Shown here one piece after another: positions 35,398 to 48,394 of a stretch of 64,000 bases of DNA (positions are counted from its first letter, which is position 1; each line of letters starts with the position of its first letter). The stretch spans positions 2,294,001 through 2,358,000 of the forward strand of contig WOAB01000598.1 in assembly GCA_027886185.1 (NCBI GenBank). The letters are read 5' to 3'. The position numbers and the translations under genes were made by a program. The stretch comes from Rheum nobile (Eukaryota > Streptophyta > Magnoliopsida > Caryophyllales > Polygonaceae). Under the pieces are notes generated by a model, which worked only from the letters and a program-made list of their open reading frames with translations, was not told the origin of the DNA and did not search any database.

Positions 35398-36697
35398 TGA
35401 TGTGACCATGGGTCACCCCTCAAGGACATGCCGAAGTCGGTTCAATGAAGAGGAAGAAGCAATCGAGCTGCATGGATGTGACCATGGGTCACCTCAGTAA
35501 AAGTGCCGTATCTTCTTATTCCCAACTCCGATCACTCTCACATTTTGAGGAGTGAAACTAGACTTCAAGATATATCTATGGGAGTTGGAATCACTCCAGT
35601 CCGATCACGGACGGGAGAGAACGAACCTTCTGAAACTAGGCCAGAAACTGTCTCCGCGGAAGATGTTTGATTTGTGTTTTATTGTTATTTTCATTAATTA
35701 ATTAGCTAGTTAGTTTCTAATTAGTGACATACGTAGTGGCCTTAGTGGTTTAGCTACGTTAGTGGGTAGGTTAGTGGGTAGTTAATTAGTATTAATTTAC
35801 AATTTACGTATTGTTATTTGACATCTATTTAAAGGTTGCCTAGCATTGTATTTGTAGACTTGAATTGGAGATTAATTAAAAAAAACGTGAGTGTTTTGTT
35901 CATTTCAAGCCTCTTGGACGATGGCTTCATGGTGTGTGATATCCTTGAGTGTCTTAGTCTTGTTTCGGTGAGTCGTATCCGAAACACCCTTTGGTGTGTC
36001 ATATCCGAAGGTGGTTGGGTGTTTATGGTGTGTCATATCCATGAGTGTTCAACCTCGTCTCATGGTTCTTGGTGAGTTGCATCCGAGGGTCGTGAGACAC
36101 CTATCCCAAACTCTTCATGAACCTCGTTCATGAGAGTTATATCCATTTCCTTTTTGAGTGAAATCTCCATCAAGCCAAAACCCAAAAACAACCCAAAACA
36201 CATTAGAGTGTCGTCTTTGAGAGTCTAGCCAAAAGTTTCCTAAACAACGAGTCTTGGCGCCCTTCGTCTTGTACTGTACAGATCTTGGCATGTGCGTATG
36301 CACAACATTTGGTATCAGAGCCATCTCAAGGCGAGGGGATGTTCGTGTGCTCGGAGAGCGCGATGAAGGCTTAACCGCCACGCCCGCACCAAAGGCAAAG
36401 GAAAACCGCGCCGCGGCATCTCAGGCAGCGACCGCGACCTCTCAGTAAAATCGTCATAACTTTTTTTTCCCTGATCCAATTGCTCTCCAATTTCGAGGAC
36501 AGAAACTAGACTTCATTATCTAACTACTGTCGCCGGAATCATCCAATTTGGAATTCGGAGCAACGAGAACGACCCTGTTTAAGTCAGGACGATTTTCTGG
36601 GAAGTTGTTGTCGGCCCTGTTGTGCTCACTCCTCGATTTTCTGGCAAGCAAAGACAACGAAGATTCGAGGACGAATCTTTCTTAAAGGAGGGGAGGA
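35398..36697 (+). repeat. Array B unit 19
   Basis: LTR end GTGCGTATGCACAACA and a T-rich ACTTTTTTTTCC leader as in units 4 and 5, suggesting exchange across the array. Confidence 0.9.
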
Positions 36698-37997
36698 TGA
36701 TTTGACCATGGGTCACCCCTCAAGGACATGCCGAAGTCGGTTCAATGAAGAGGAAGAAGCAATCGAGCTGCATGGATGTGACCATGGGTCACCTCAGTAA
36801 AAGTGCCGTATCTTCTTATTCCCAACTCCGATCACTCTCACATTTTGAGGAGTGAAACTAGACTTCAAGATATATCTATGGGCGTTGGAATCACTCCATT
36901 CCGATCACGGACGGGAGAGAACGAACCTTCTGAAACTAGGCGAGAAACTGTCTCCGTGGAAGATGTTTGATTTGTGTTTTATTGTTATTTTCATTAATTA
37001 ATTAGCTAGTTAGTTTCTAATTAGTGACATACGTAGTGGCCTTAGTGGTTTAGCTACGTTAGTGGGTAGGTTAGTGGGTAGTTAATTAGTATTAATTTAC
37101 AATTTACGTATTGTTATTTGACATCTATTTAAAGGTTGCCTAGCATTGTATTTGTAGACTTGAATTGGAGATTAATTAAAAAAAACGTGAGTGTTTTGTT
37201 CATTTCAAGCCTCTTGGACGATGGCTTCAAGGTGTGTGATATCCTTGAGTGCCTTAGTCTTGTTTCGGTGAGTCGTATCCGAAACACCCTTTGGTGTGTC
37301 ATATCCGAAGGTGGTTGGGTGTTTATGGTGTGTCATATCCATGAGTGTTCAACCTCGTCTCATGGTTCTTGGTGAGTTGCATCCGAGGGTCGTGAGACAC
37401 CTATCCCAAACTCTTCATGAACCTCATTCATGAGAGTTATATCCATTTCCTTTTTGAGTCAAATCTCCATCAAGCCAAAACCCAAAAACAACCCAAAACA
37501 CATTAGAGTGTCGTCTTTGAGAGTCTAGCCAAGAGTTTCCTAAACAATGAGTCTTGGCGCCCTTCGTCTTGTACTGTACGGATCTTGGCATGTGCTTATG
37601 CACAACATTTGGTATCAGAGCCATCTCAAGGCGAGGGGATGTTTGTGTGCTCGGAGAGCGCGATGAAGGCTTAACCGCCACGCCCGCACTAAAGGCAAAG
37701 GAAAACCGGTCCGCGGCATCTCAGGCAGCGACCGCGACCTCTCAGTAAAATCGTCATAACGTTTTCTTCCCTGATCCAATTGCTCTCAAATTTCGAGGAC
37801 AGAAACTAGACTTCATTATCTAACTACTGTCGCCAGAATCATCCAATTTGGAATTCGGAGCAAGGCGAACGACCATGTTGAAGTCAGGTCGATTTTCTGG
37901 GAAGTTGTTGTCGGCCCTGTTGTGCTCACTCCTCGATTTTCTGGCAAGAAAACACAACGAAGATTCGAGGACGAATCTTTCTTAAAGGAGGGGAGGA
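36698..37997 (+). repeat. Array B unit 20
   Basis: The LTR start is altered to TGATTTGACC, breaking the palindrome. Leader CCGGTCCGCGG. Confidence 0.9.
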
Positions 37998-39297
37998 TGA
38001 TGTGACCATGGGTCACCCCTCAAGGACATGCCGAAGTCGGTTCAATGAAGAGGAAGAAGCAATCGAGCTGCATGGATGTGACCATGGGTCACCTCAGTAA
38101 AAGTGCCGTATCTTCTTATTCCCAACTCCGATCACTCTCACATTTTGAGGAGTGAAACTAGACTTGAAGATATATCTATGGGCGTTGGAATCACTCAATT
38201 CCGATCACGGACGGGAGAGAACGAACCTTCTGAAACTAGGCGAGAAACTGTCTCCGCGGAAGATGTTTGATTTGTGTTTTATTGTTATTTTCATTAATTA
38301 ATTAGCTAGTTAGTTTCTAATTAGTGACATACGTAGTGGCCTTAGTGGTTTAGATACGTTAGTGGGTAGGTTAGTGGGTAGTTAATTAGTATTAATTTAC
38401 AATTTACGTATTGTTATTTGACATCTATTTAAAGGTTGCCTAGCATTGTATTTGTAGACTTGAATTGGAGATTAATTAAAAAAAACGTGAGTGTTTTGTT
38501 CATTTCAAGCCTCTTGGACGATGGGTTCAAGGTGTGTGATATCCTTGAGTGCCTTAGTCTTGTTTCGGTGAGTCGTATCCGAAACACCCTTTGGTGTGTC
38601 ATATCCGAAGGTGGTTGGGTGTTTATGGTGTGTCATATCCATGAGTGTTCAACCTCGTCTCATGGTTCTTGGTGAGTTGCATCCGAGGGTCGTGAGACAC
38701 CTATCCCAAACTCTTCATGAACCTCGTTCATGAGAGTTATATCCATTTCCTTTTTGAGTCAAATCTCCATCAAGCCAAAACCCAAAAACAACCCAAAACA
38801 CATTAGAGTGTCGTCTTTGAGAGTCTAGCCAAGAGTTTCCTAAACAACGAGTCTTGGCGCCCTTCGTCTTGTACTGTACGGATCTTGGCATGTGCTTACG
38901 CACAACATTTGGTATCAGAGCCATCTCAAGGCGAGGGGATGTTCGTGTGCTCGGAGAGCGCGAGGAAGGCTTAACCGCCACGCCCGCACCAAAGGCAAAG
39001 GAAAACCGCGCCGCGGCATCTCAGGCAGCGACCGCAACCTCTCCGTAAAATCGTCAAAACTTTTGCTTCCCTGATCCAATTGCTCTCCAATTTCGAGGAC
39101 AGAAACTAGACTTCATTATCTAACTACTGTCACCGGAATAATCCAATTTCGAATTCGGAGCAAGGAGAACGACCCTGTTGAAGTCAGGACGATTTTCTGG
39201 GAAGTTGCTGTCGGCCCTGTTGTGCTCACTCCTCGATTTTCTGGCAAGCAAAGACAACGAAGATTCGAGGACGAATCTTTCTTAAAGGAGGGGAGGA
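37998..39297 (+). repeat. Array B unit 21
   Basis: The leader has CTCTCCGTAAAATCG as in unit 14. Confidence 0.9.
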
Positions 39298-40596
39298 TAA
39301 TGTGACCATGGGTCACCCCTCAAGGACATGCCAAAGTCGGTTCAATGAAGAGGAAGAAGCAATCGAGCTGCATGGATGTGACCATGGGTCACCTCAGTAA
39401 AAGTGCCGTATCTTCTTATTCCCAACTCCGATCACTCTCACATTTTGAGGAGTGAAACTAGACATCAAGATATATCTATGGGCGTTGGAATCACTCCATT
39501 CCGATCATGGACGGGAGAGAACGAACCTTCTGAAACTAGGCCAGAAATTGTCTCCGCGGAAGATGTTTGATTTGTGTTTTATTGTTATTTTCATTAATTA
39601 ATTAGCTAGTTAGTTTCTAATTAGTGACATACGTAGTGGCCTTAGTGGTTTAGCTACGTTAGTGGGTAGGTTAGTGGGTAGTTAATTAGTATTAATTTAC
39701 AATTTACGTATTGTTATTTGACATCTATTTAAAGGTTGCCTAGCATTGTATTTGTAGACTTGAATTGGAGATTAATTAAAAAAAACGTGAGTGTTTTGTT
39801 CATTTCAATTCTCTTGGACGATGGCTTCAAGGTGTGTGATATCCTTGAGTGCCTTAGTCTTGTTTCGGTGAGTCGTATCCGAAACACCCTTTGGTGTGTC
39901 ATATCCGAAGGTGGTTGGGTGTTTATGGTGTGTCATATCCATGAGTGTTCAACCTCGTCTCATGGTTCTTGGTGAGTTGCATCCGAGGGTCGTGAGACAC
40001 CTATCCCAAACTCTTCATGAACCTCGTTCATGAGAGTTATATCCATTTCCTTTTTGAGTCAAATCTCCATCAAGCCAAAACCCAAAAACAATCCAAAACA
40101 CATTAGAGTGTCGTCTTTGAGAGTCTAGCCAAGAGTTTCCTAAACAACGAGTCTTGGCGCCCTTCGTCTTGTACTGTATGGATCCTGGCATGTGCTTACG
40201 CACAACATTTGGTATCAGAGCCATCTCAAGGCGAGGGGATGTTCTAGTGCTCGGAGAGCGCGAGGAAGGCTTAACCGCCACGCCCGCACCAAAGGCAAAG
40301 GAAAACCGCGCCGCGGCATCTCATGCAGCGACCGCGACCTCTGAGTAAAATCGTCATAACTTTTGATTCCTTTTCCAATTGCTCTCCAATTTCGAGGACA
40401 GAAACTAGACTTCATTATCTAACTGCTGTCGCCGGAATCATCCAATTTGGAAATCGGAGCAAGGAGAACGACTCTGTTGAAGTCAGGACGATTTTCTGGG
40501 AAGTTGCTGTCGACCCTGTTGTGCTCACTCCTCGATTTTCTGGCAAGCAAAGACAATGAAGATTCGAGGACGAATCTTTCTTAAAGGAGGGGAGGA
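39298..40596 (+). repeat. Array B unit 22
   Basis: The LTR starts TAATGTG instead of TGATGTG, so the terminal TG is lost. Several private changes in the internal segment. Confidence 0.9.
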
Positions 40597-41896
40597 TGAT
40601 GTGACCATGAGTCACCCCTCAAGGACATGCCGAAGTCGGTTCAATGAAGAAAAAGAAGCAATCGAGCTGCATGGATGTGACCATGGGTCACCTCAGTAAA
40701 AGTGCCGTATCTTCTTATTCACAACTCCGATCACTCTCAAATTTTGAGGAGTGAAACTAGACTTCAAGATATATCTATGGGCGTTGGAATCACTCCATTC
40801 CGATCACGGACGGGAGAGAACGAACCTTCTGAAACTAGGAGAGAAACTGTCTCCGCGGAAGATGTTTGATTTGTGTTTTATTGTTATTTTCATTAATTAA
40901 TTAGCTAGTTAGTTTCTAATTAGTGACATACGTAGTGGCCTTAGTGGTTTAGCTACGTTAGTGGGTAGGTTATTGGATAGTTAATTAGTATTAATTTACA
41001 ATTTACGTATTGTTATTTGACATCTATTTAAAGGTTGCCTAGCATTGTATTTGTAGACTTGAATTGGAGATTAATTAAAAAAAACGTGAGTGTTTTGTTC
41101 AGTTCAAGCCTCTTGGACGATGGCTTCAAGGTGTGTGATATCCTTGAGTGCCTTAGTCTTGTTTCGGTGAGTCGTATCCGAAACACCCTTTGGTGTGTCA
41201 TATCCGAAGGTGATTGGGTGTTTATGGTGTGTCATATCCATGAGTGTTCAACCTCGTCTCATGGTTCTTGGTGAGTTGCATCCGAGGGTCGTGAGACACC
41301 TATCCCAAACTCTTCATGAACTTCGTTCATGAGATTTATATCCATTTCCTTTTTGAGTCAAATCTCCATCAAGCCAAAACCCAAAAACAACCCAAAACAC
41401 ATTAGACTGTCGTCTTTGAGAGTCTAGCCAAGAGTTTCCTAAACAACGAGTCTTGGCGCCCTTCGTCTTGTACTGTACGGATCTTGACATGTGCTTACGC
41501 ACAACATTTGGTATCAGAGCCTTCTCAAGGCGAGGGGATGTTCGTGTGCTCGGAGAGTGCGAGGAAGGCTTAACCGCCACGCCCGCACCAAATGCAAAGG
41601 AAAACCGCGCCGCGGCATCTCAGGCAGCGACCGCGACCTCTCAGTAAAATCGTCATAACTTTTGCTTCCCTGATCCAATTGCTCTCCAATTTCGAGGACA
41701 GAAACTAGACTTCATTATCTAACTACTGTCGCCAGAATTATCCAATTTGAAATTCGGAGCAAGGAGAACGACCCGGTTGAAGTCAGGACGATTTTCTGGG
41801 AAGTTGTTGTCGGCCTTGTTGTGCTCACTCCTCGATTTTCTGGCAAGCAAAGACAACGAAGATTCGAGGACAAATCTTTCTTAAAGGAGGGGAGGA
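40597..41896 (+). repeat. Array B unit 23 (second dimer block, type P)
   Basis: GGAGAGTGCGAGG and ACCAAATGC in the leader, shared only with unit 25. Confidence 0.9.
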
Positions 41897-43195
41897 TGAT
41901 GTGACCATGGGTCATCTCTCAAGGACATGCCAAAGTCAGTTCAATGAACAGGAAGAAGCAATCGAGCTGCATGGATCTGACCATGGGTCACCTCAGTAAA
42001 AGTGCCGTATCTTCTTATTCCCAACTCCGACCACTCTCAAATTTTGAGGAGTCAAACTAGACTTCACGATATATCTATGGGCGTTGGAATCACTCCATTC
42101 CGATCACGGACGGGAGAGAACGAACCTTCTGACACTAGGCGAGAAACTGTCTCCGCGAAAGATGTTTGATTTGTGTTTTATTGTTATTTTCATTAATTAA
42201 TTAGCTAGTTCGTTTCTAATTAGTGACATACGTAGTGGACTTAGTGGTTTAGCTACGTTAGTGGGTAGGTTAGTGGGTAGTTAATTAGTATTAATTTACA
42301 ATTTACGTATTGTTATTTGACATCTATTTAAAGGTTGCCTAGCATTGTATTTGTAGACTTGAATTGGAGATTAATTAAAAAAACGTGAGTGTTTTGTTCA
42401 TTTCAAGCCTCTTGGACGATGGCTTCAAGGTGTGTGATATCCTTGAGTGCCTTAGTCTTGTTTCGGTGAGTCGTATCCGAAACACCCTTTGGTGTGTCAT
42501 ATCCGAAGGTGGTTGGGTGTTTATGGTGTGTCATATCCATGAGTGTTCAACCTCGTCTCATGGTTCTTGGTGAGTTGCATCCGAGGGTCGTGAGACACCT
42601 ATCCCAAACTCTTCATGAACCTCGTTCATGAGAGTTATATCCATTTCCTTTTTGAGTCAAATCTCCATCAAGCCAAAACCCAAAAACAACCCAAAACACA
42701 TTAGAGTGTCGTCTTTGAGAGTCTAGCCAAGAGTTTCCTAAACAAGGAGTCTTGGCGCCCTTCGTCTTGTACTGTACGGATCTTGGCATGTGCTTATGCA
42801 CAACATTTGGTATCAGAGCCATCTGAAGGCGAGGGGATGTTCTAGTGCTCGGAGAGCGCGAGGAAGGCTTAACCGCCACGCCCGCACCAAAGGCAAAGGA
42901 AAACCGCGCCGCGGCATCTCAGGCAGCGACCGTGACCTCTAAGTAAAATCGTCATAACTTTTGCTTCCCTGATCCAATTGCTCTCCAATTTCGAGTACAG
43001 AAACTAGACTTCATTATCTAACTACTGTCGCCGGAATCATCCAATTTAGAATTCGGAGCAAGGAGAACGACCCTGTTGAAGTCAGAACGATTTTCTGGGA
43101 AGTCGCTGTCGGTCCTGTTGTGCTCACTCCTCGATTTTCTGGCAAGCAAAGACAACGAAGATTCGAGGACGAATCTTTCTTAAAGGAGGGGAGGA
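41897..43195 (+). repeat. Array B unit 24 (type Q)
   Basis: GATGTTCTAGTGC, TCTAAGTAAAATCG and TTTCGAGTACAG, shared with unit 26. The LTR has TAGTTCGTTTC, also in unit 26. Confidence 0.9.
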
Positions 43196-44496
43196 TTATG
43201 TGACCATGGGTCACCCCTCAAGGACATGCCAAAGTCGGTTCAATGAAGAGGAAGAAGCAATCGAGCTGCATGGATGTGACCATGGGTCACCTCAGTAAAA
43301 GTGCCGTATCTTCTTATTCACAACTCCGATCACTCTCAAATTTTGAGGAGTGAAACTAGACTTCAAGATATATCTATGGGCGTTGGAATCACTCCATTAC
43401 GATCACGGACGGGAGAGAACGAACCTTCTGAAACTAGGCCAGAAACTGTCTCCGCGGAAGATGTTTGATTTGTGTTTTATTGTTATTTTCATCAATTAAT
43501 TAGCTAGTTAGTTTCTAATTAGTGACATACGTAGTGGCCTTAGTGGTTTAGCTACGTTAGTGGGTAGGTTAGTGGGTAGTTAATTAGTATTAATTTACAA
43601 TTTACGTATTGTTATTTGACATCTATTTAAAGGTTGCCTAGCATTGTATTTGTAGACTTGAATTGGAGATTAATTAAAAAAAAACGTGAGTGTTTTGTTC
43701 ATTTCAAGTCTCTTGGACGATGGCTTCAAGGTGTGTGATATCCTTGAGTGCCTTAGTCTTGTTTTGGTGAGTCGTATCCGAAACACCCTTTGGTGTGTCA
43801 TATCCGAAGGTGATTGGGTGTTTATGGTGTGTCATATCCAGGAGTGTTCAACCTCGTCTCATGGTTCTTGGTGAGTTGCATCCGAGGGTCGTGAGACACC
43901 TATCCCAAACTCTTCATGAACTTCGTTCATGAGATTTATATCCATTTCCTTTTTGAGTCAAATCTCCATCAAGCCAAAACCCAAAAACAACCCAAACCAC
44001 ATTAGACTGTCGTCTTTGAGAGTCTAGCCAAGAGTTTCCTAAACAACGAGTCTTGGCGCCCTTCGTCTTGTACTGTGCGGATCTTGACATGTGCTTACGC
44101 ACAACATTTGGTATCAGAGCCATCTCAAGGCGAGGGGATGTTCGTGTGCTCGGAGAGTGCGAGGAAGGCTTAACCGCCACGCCCGCACCAAATGCAAAGG
44201 AAAACCGCGCCGCGGCATCTCAGGCAGCGACCGCGACCTCTCAGTAAAATCGTCATAACTTTTGCTTCCCTGATCCAATTGCTCTCCAATTTCGAGGACA
44301 GAAACTAGACTTCATTATCTAACTACTGTCGCCAGAATTATCCAATTTGAAATTCGGAGCAAGGAGAACGACCCGGTTGAAGTCAGGACGATTTTCTGGG
44401 AAGTTGTTGTCGGCCTTGTTGTGCTCACTCCTCGATTTTCTGGCAAGCAAAGACAACGAAGATTCGAGGACGAATCTTTCTTAAAGGAGGGGAGGA
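43196..44496 (+). repeat. Array B unit 25 (type P)
   Basis: Repeat of unit 23. The LTR start is altered to TTATGTG. Confidence 0.9.
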
Positions 44497-45795
44497 TGAT
44501 GTGACCATGGGTCACCTCTCAAGGACATGCCAAAGTCAGTTCAATGAACAGGAAGAAGCAATCGAGCTGCATGGATCTGACCATGGGTCACCTCAGTAAA
44601 AGTGCCGTATCTTCTTATTCCCAACTCCGACCACTCTCAAATTTTGAGGAGTGAAACTAGACTTCAAGATATATCTATGGGCGTTGGAATCACTCCATTC
44701 CGATCACGGACGGGAGAGAACGAACCTTCTGACACTAGGTGAGAAACTGTCTCCGCGGAAGATGTTTGATTTGTGTTTTATTGTTATTTTCATTAATTAA
44801 TTAGCTAGTTCGTTTCTAATTAGTGACATACGTAGTGGACTTAGTGGTTTATCTACGTTAGTGGGTAGGTTAGTGGGTAGTTAATTAGTATTAATTTACA
44901 ATTTACGTATTGTTATTTGACATCTATTTAAAGGTTGCCTAGCATTGTATTTGTAGACTTGAATTGGAGATTAATTAAAAAAACGTGAGTGTTTTGTTCA
45001 TTTCAAGCCTCTTGGACGATGGCTTCAAGGTGTGTGATATCCTTGAGTGCCTTAGTCTTGTTTCGGTGAGTCGTATCCGAAACACCCTTTGGTGTGTCAT
45101 ATCCGAAGGTGGTTGGGTGTTTATGGTGTGTCATATCCATGAGTGTTCAACCTCGTCTCATGGTTCTTGGTGAGTTGCATCCGAGGGTCGTGAGACACCT
45201 ATCTCAAACTCTTCATGAACCTCGTTCATGAGAGTTATATCCATTTCGTTTTTGAGTCAAATCTCCATCAAGCCAAAACCCAAAAACAACCCAAAACACA
45301 TTAGAGTGTCGTCTTTGAGAGTCTAGCCAAGAGTTTCCTAAACAACGAGTCTTGGCGCCCTTCGTCTTGTACTGTACGGATCTTGGCATGTGCTTATGCA
45401 CAACATTTGGTATCAGAGTCATATCAAGGCGAGGGGATGTTCTAGTGCTCGGAGAGCGCGAGGAAGGCTTAACCGCCACGCCCGCACCAAAGGCAAAGGA
45501 AAACCGCGCCGCGGCATCTCAGGCAGCGACCGTGACCTCTAAGTAAAATCGTCATAACTTTTGCTTCCCTGATCCAATTGCTCTCCAATTTCGAGTACAG
45601 AAACTAGACTTCATTATCTAACTACTGTCGCCGGAATCATCTAATTTGGAATTCGGATCAAGGAGAACGACCCTGTTGAAGTCAGAACGATTTTCTGGGA
45701 AGTTGCTGTCGGCCCTGTTGTGCACACTCCTCGATTTTCTGGCAAGCAAAGACAACGAAGATTCGAGGATGAATCTTTCATAAAGTAGGGGAGGA
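44497..45795 (+). repeat. Array B unit 26 (type Q)
   Basis: Repeat of unit 24. The primer site ends GAGTC. Confidence 0.9.
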
Positions 45796-47094
45796 TGATG
45801 TGACCATGGGTCACCCCTCAAGGACATGCCAAAGTCGGTTCAATGAAGAGGAAGAAGCAATCGAGCTGCATGGATGTGACAATGGGTCACCTCAGTAAAA
45901 GTGCCGTATCTTCTTATTCCCAACTCCGATCACTCTCAAATTTTGAGGAGTGAAACTAGACTTCAAGATCTATCTATGGGCGTTGGAATCACTCCATTCA
46001 GATCACGGACGGGAGAGAACGAACCTTCTGAAACTAGGCGAGAAACTGTCTCCGCGGAAGATGTTTGATTTGTGTTTTATTGTTATTTTCATTAATTAAT
46101 TAGCTAGTTAGTTTCTAATTAGTGGCATACGTAGTGGCCTTAGTGGTTTAGCTACGTTAGTGGGTAGGTTAGTGGGTAGTTAATATTATTAATTTACAAT
46201 TTACGTATTGTTATTTGGCATCTATTTAAAGGTTGCCTAGCTTTGTATTTGTAGACTTGAATTGGAGATTAATTAAAAAAAACGTGAGTGTTTTGTTCAT
46301 TTCAAGCCTCTTGGACGATGGCTTCAAGGTGTGTGATATCCTTGAGTGCCTTAGTCTTGTTTCGGTGAGTCGTATCCGAAACACCCTTTGGTGTGTCATA
46401 TCCGAAGGTGGTTGGGTGTTTATGGTGTGTCATATCCATGAGTGTTCAACCTCGTCTCATGGTTCTTGGTGAGTTGCATCCGAGGGTCGTGAGACACCTA
46501 TCCCAAACTCTTCATGAACCTCGTTCATGAGAGTTATATCCATTTCCTTTTTGAGTCAAATCTCCATCAAGCCAAAACCCAAAAACAACCCAAAACACAT
46601 TAGAGTGTTGTCTTTGAGAGTCTAGCCAAGAGTTTCCTAAACAACGAGTCTTGGCGCCCTTCGTCTTGTACTGTACGGATCTTGGCATGTGCTTACGCAC
46701 AACATTTGGTATCAGAGCCATCTCAAGGCGAGGGGATGTTCGTGTGCTCGGAGAGCGCGAGGAAGGCTCAACCGCCACGCCCGCACCAAAGGCAAAGGAA
46801 AACCGCGCCGCGGCATCTCAGGCAGCGACCGCGACCTCTCAGTAAAATTGTAATAACCTTTGCTTCCCTGATCCAATTGCTCTGCAATTTAGAGGACAGA
46901 AACTAGACTTCATTATCTAACTACTGTCGCCGGAATCATCCAATTTGGAATTCGGAGCAAGGAGAACGACCTTGTTGAAGTCAAGAAGATTTTCTGGGAA
47001 GTTGCTGTCGGCCCTGTTGTGCTCACTCCTCGATTTTCTGGCAAGCAAAGACAACGAAGATTCGAGGATGAATCTTTCTTAAAGTAGGGGAGGA
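45796..47094 (+). repeat. Array B unit 27
   Basis: The leader reads AGGCTCAACC, which removes the usual stop. The internal segment (from about 46706) appears identical to that of unit 28. The purine tract is AAAGTAGGGGAGGA. Confidence 0.9.
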
Positions 47095-48394
47095 TGATGT
47101 GACCATGGGTCACCCCTCAAGGACATGCCAAATTCGGTTCAATGAAGAGGAAGAAGCAATCGAGCTGCATGGATGTGACCATGGGTCACCTCAGTAAAAG
47201 TGCCGTATCTTCTTATTCTCAACTCCGAGCACTCTCACATTTTGAGGAGTGAAACTAGACTTCAAGATATATCTATGGGAGTTGGAATCACTCCATTCCG
47301 ATCACGGACGGGAGAGAACGAACCCTCTGAAACTAGGCCAGAAACTGTCTCCGCGGAAGATGTTTGATTTGTGTTTTATTGTTATTTTCATTAATTAATT
47401 AGCTAGTTAGTTTCTAATTAGTGACATACGTAGTGGCCTTAGTGGTTTAGCTACGTTAGTGGGTAGGTTAGTGGGTAGTTAATTAGTATTAATTTACAAT
47501 TTACGTATTGTTATTTGACATCTATTTAAAGGTTGCCTAGCATTGTATTTGTAGACTTGAATTGGAGATTAATTAAAAAAAACGTGAGTGTTTTGTTCAT
47601 TTCAAGCCTCTTGGACGATGGCTTCAAGGTGTGTGATATCCTTGAGTGTCTTAGTCTTGTTTCGGTGAGTCGTATCCGAAACACCCTTTGGTGTGTCATA
47701 TCCGAAGGTGGTTGGGTGTTTATGGTGTGTCATATCCATGAGTGTTCAACCTCGTCTCATGGTTCTTGGTGAGTTGCATCCGAGGGTCGTGAGACACCTA
47801 TCCCAAACTCTTCATGAACCTCGTTCATGAGAGTTATATCCATTTCCTTTTTGAGTCAAATCTCCATCAAGCCAAAACCCAAAAACAACCCAAAACACAT
47901 TAGAGTGTTGTCTTTGAGAGTCTAGCCAAGAGTTTCCTAAACAACGAGTCTTGGCGCCCTTCGTCTTGTACTGTACGGATCTTGGCATGTGCTTACGCAC
48001 AACATTTGGTATCAGAGCCATCTCAAGGCGAGGGGATGTTCGTGTGCTCGGAGAGCGCGAGGAAGGCTCAACCGCCACGCCCGCACCAAAGGCAAAGGAA
48101 AACCGCGCCGCGGCATCTCAGGCAGCGACCGCGACCTCTCAGTAAAATTGTAATAACCTTTGCTTCCCTGATCCAATTGCTCTGCAATTTAGAGGACAGA
48201 AACTAGACTTCATTATCTAACTACTGTCGCCGGAATCATCCAATTTGGAATTCGGAGCAAGGAGAACGACCTTGTTGAAGTCAAGAAGATTTTCTGGGAA
48301 GTTGCTGTCGGCCCTGTTGTGCTCACTCCTCGATTTTCTGGCAAGCAAAGACAACGAAGATTCGAGGATGAATCTTTCTTAAAGTAGGGGAGGA
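47095..48394 (+). repeat. Array B unit 28
   Basis: The internal segment appears identical to unit 27, and its LTR matches the last LTR almost throughout. Confidence 0.9.
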
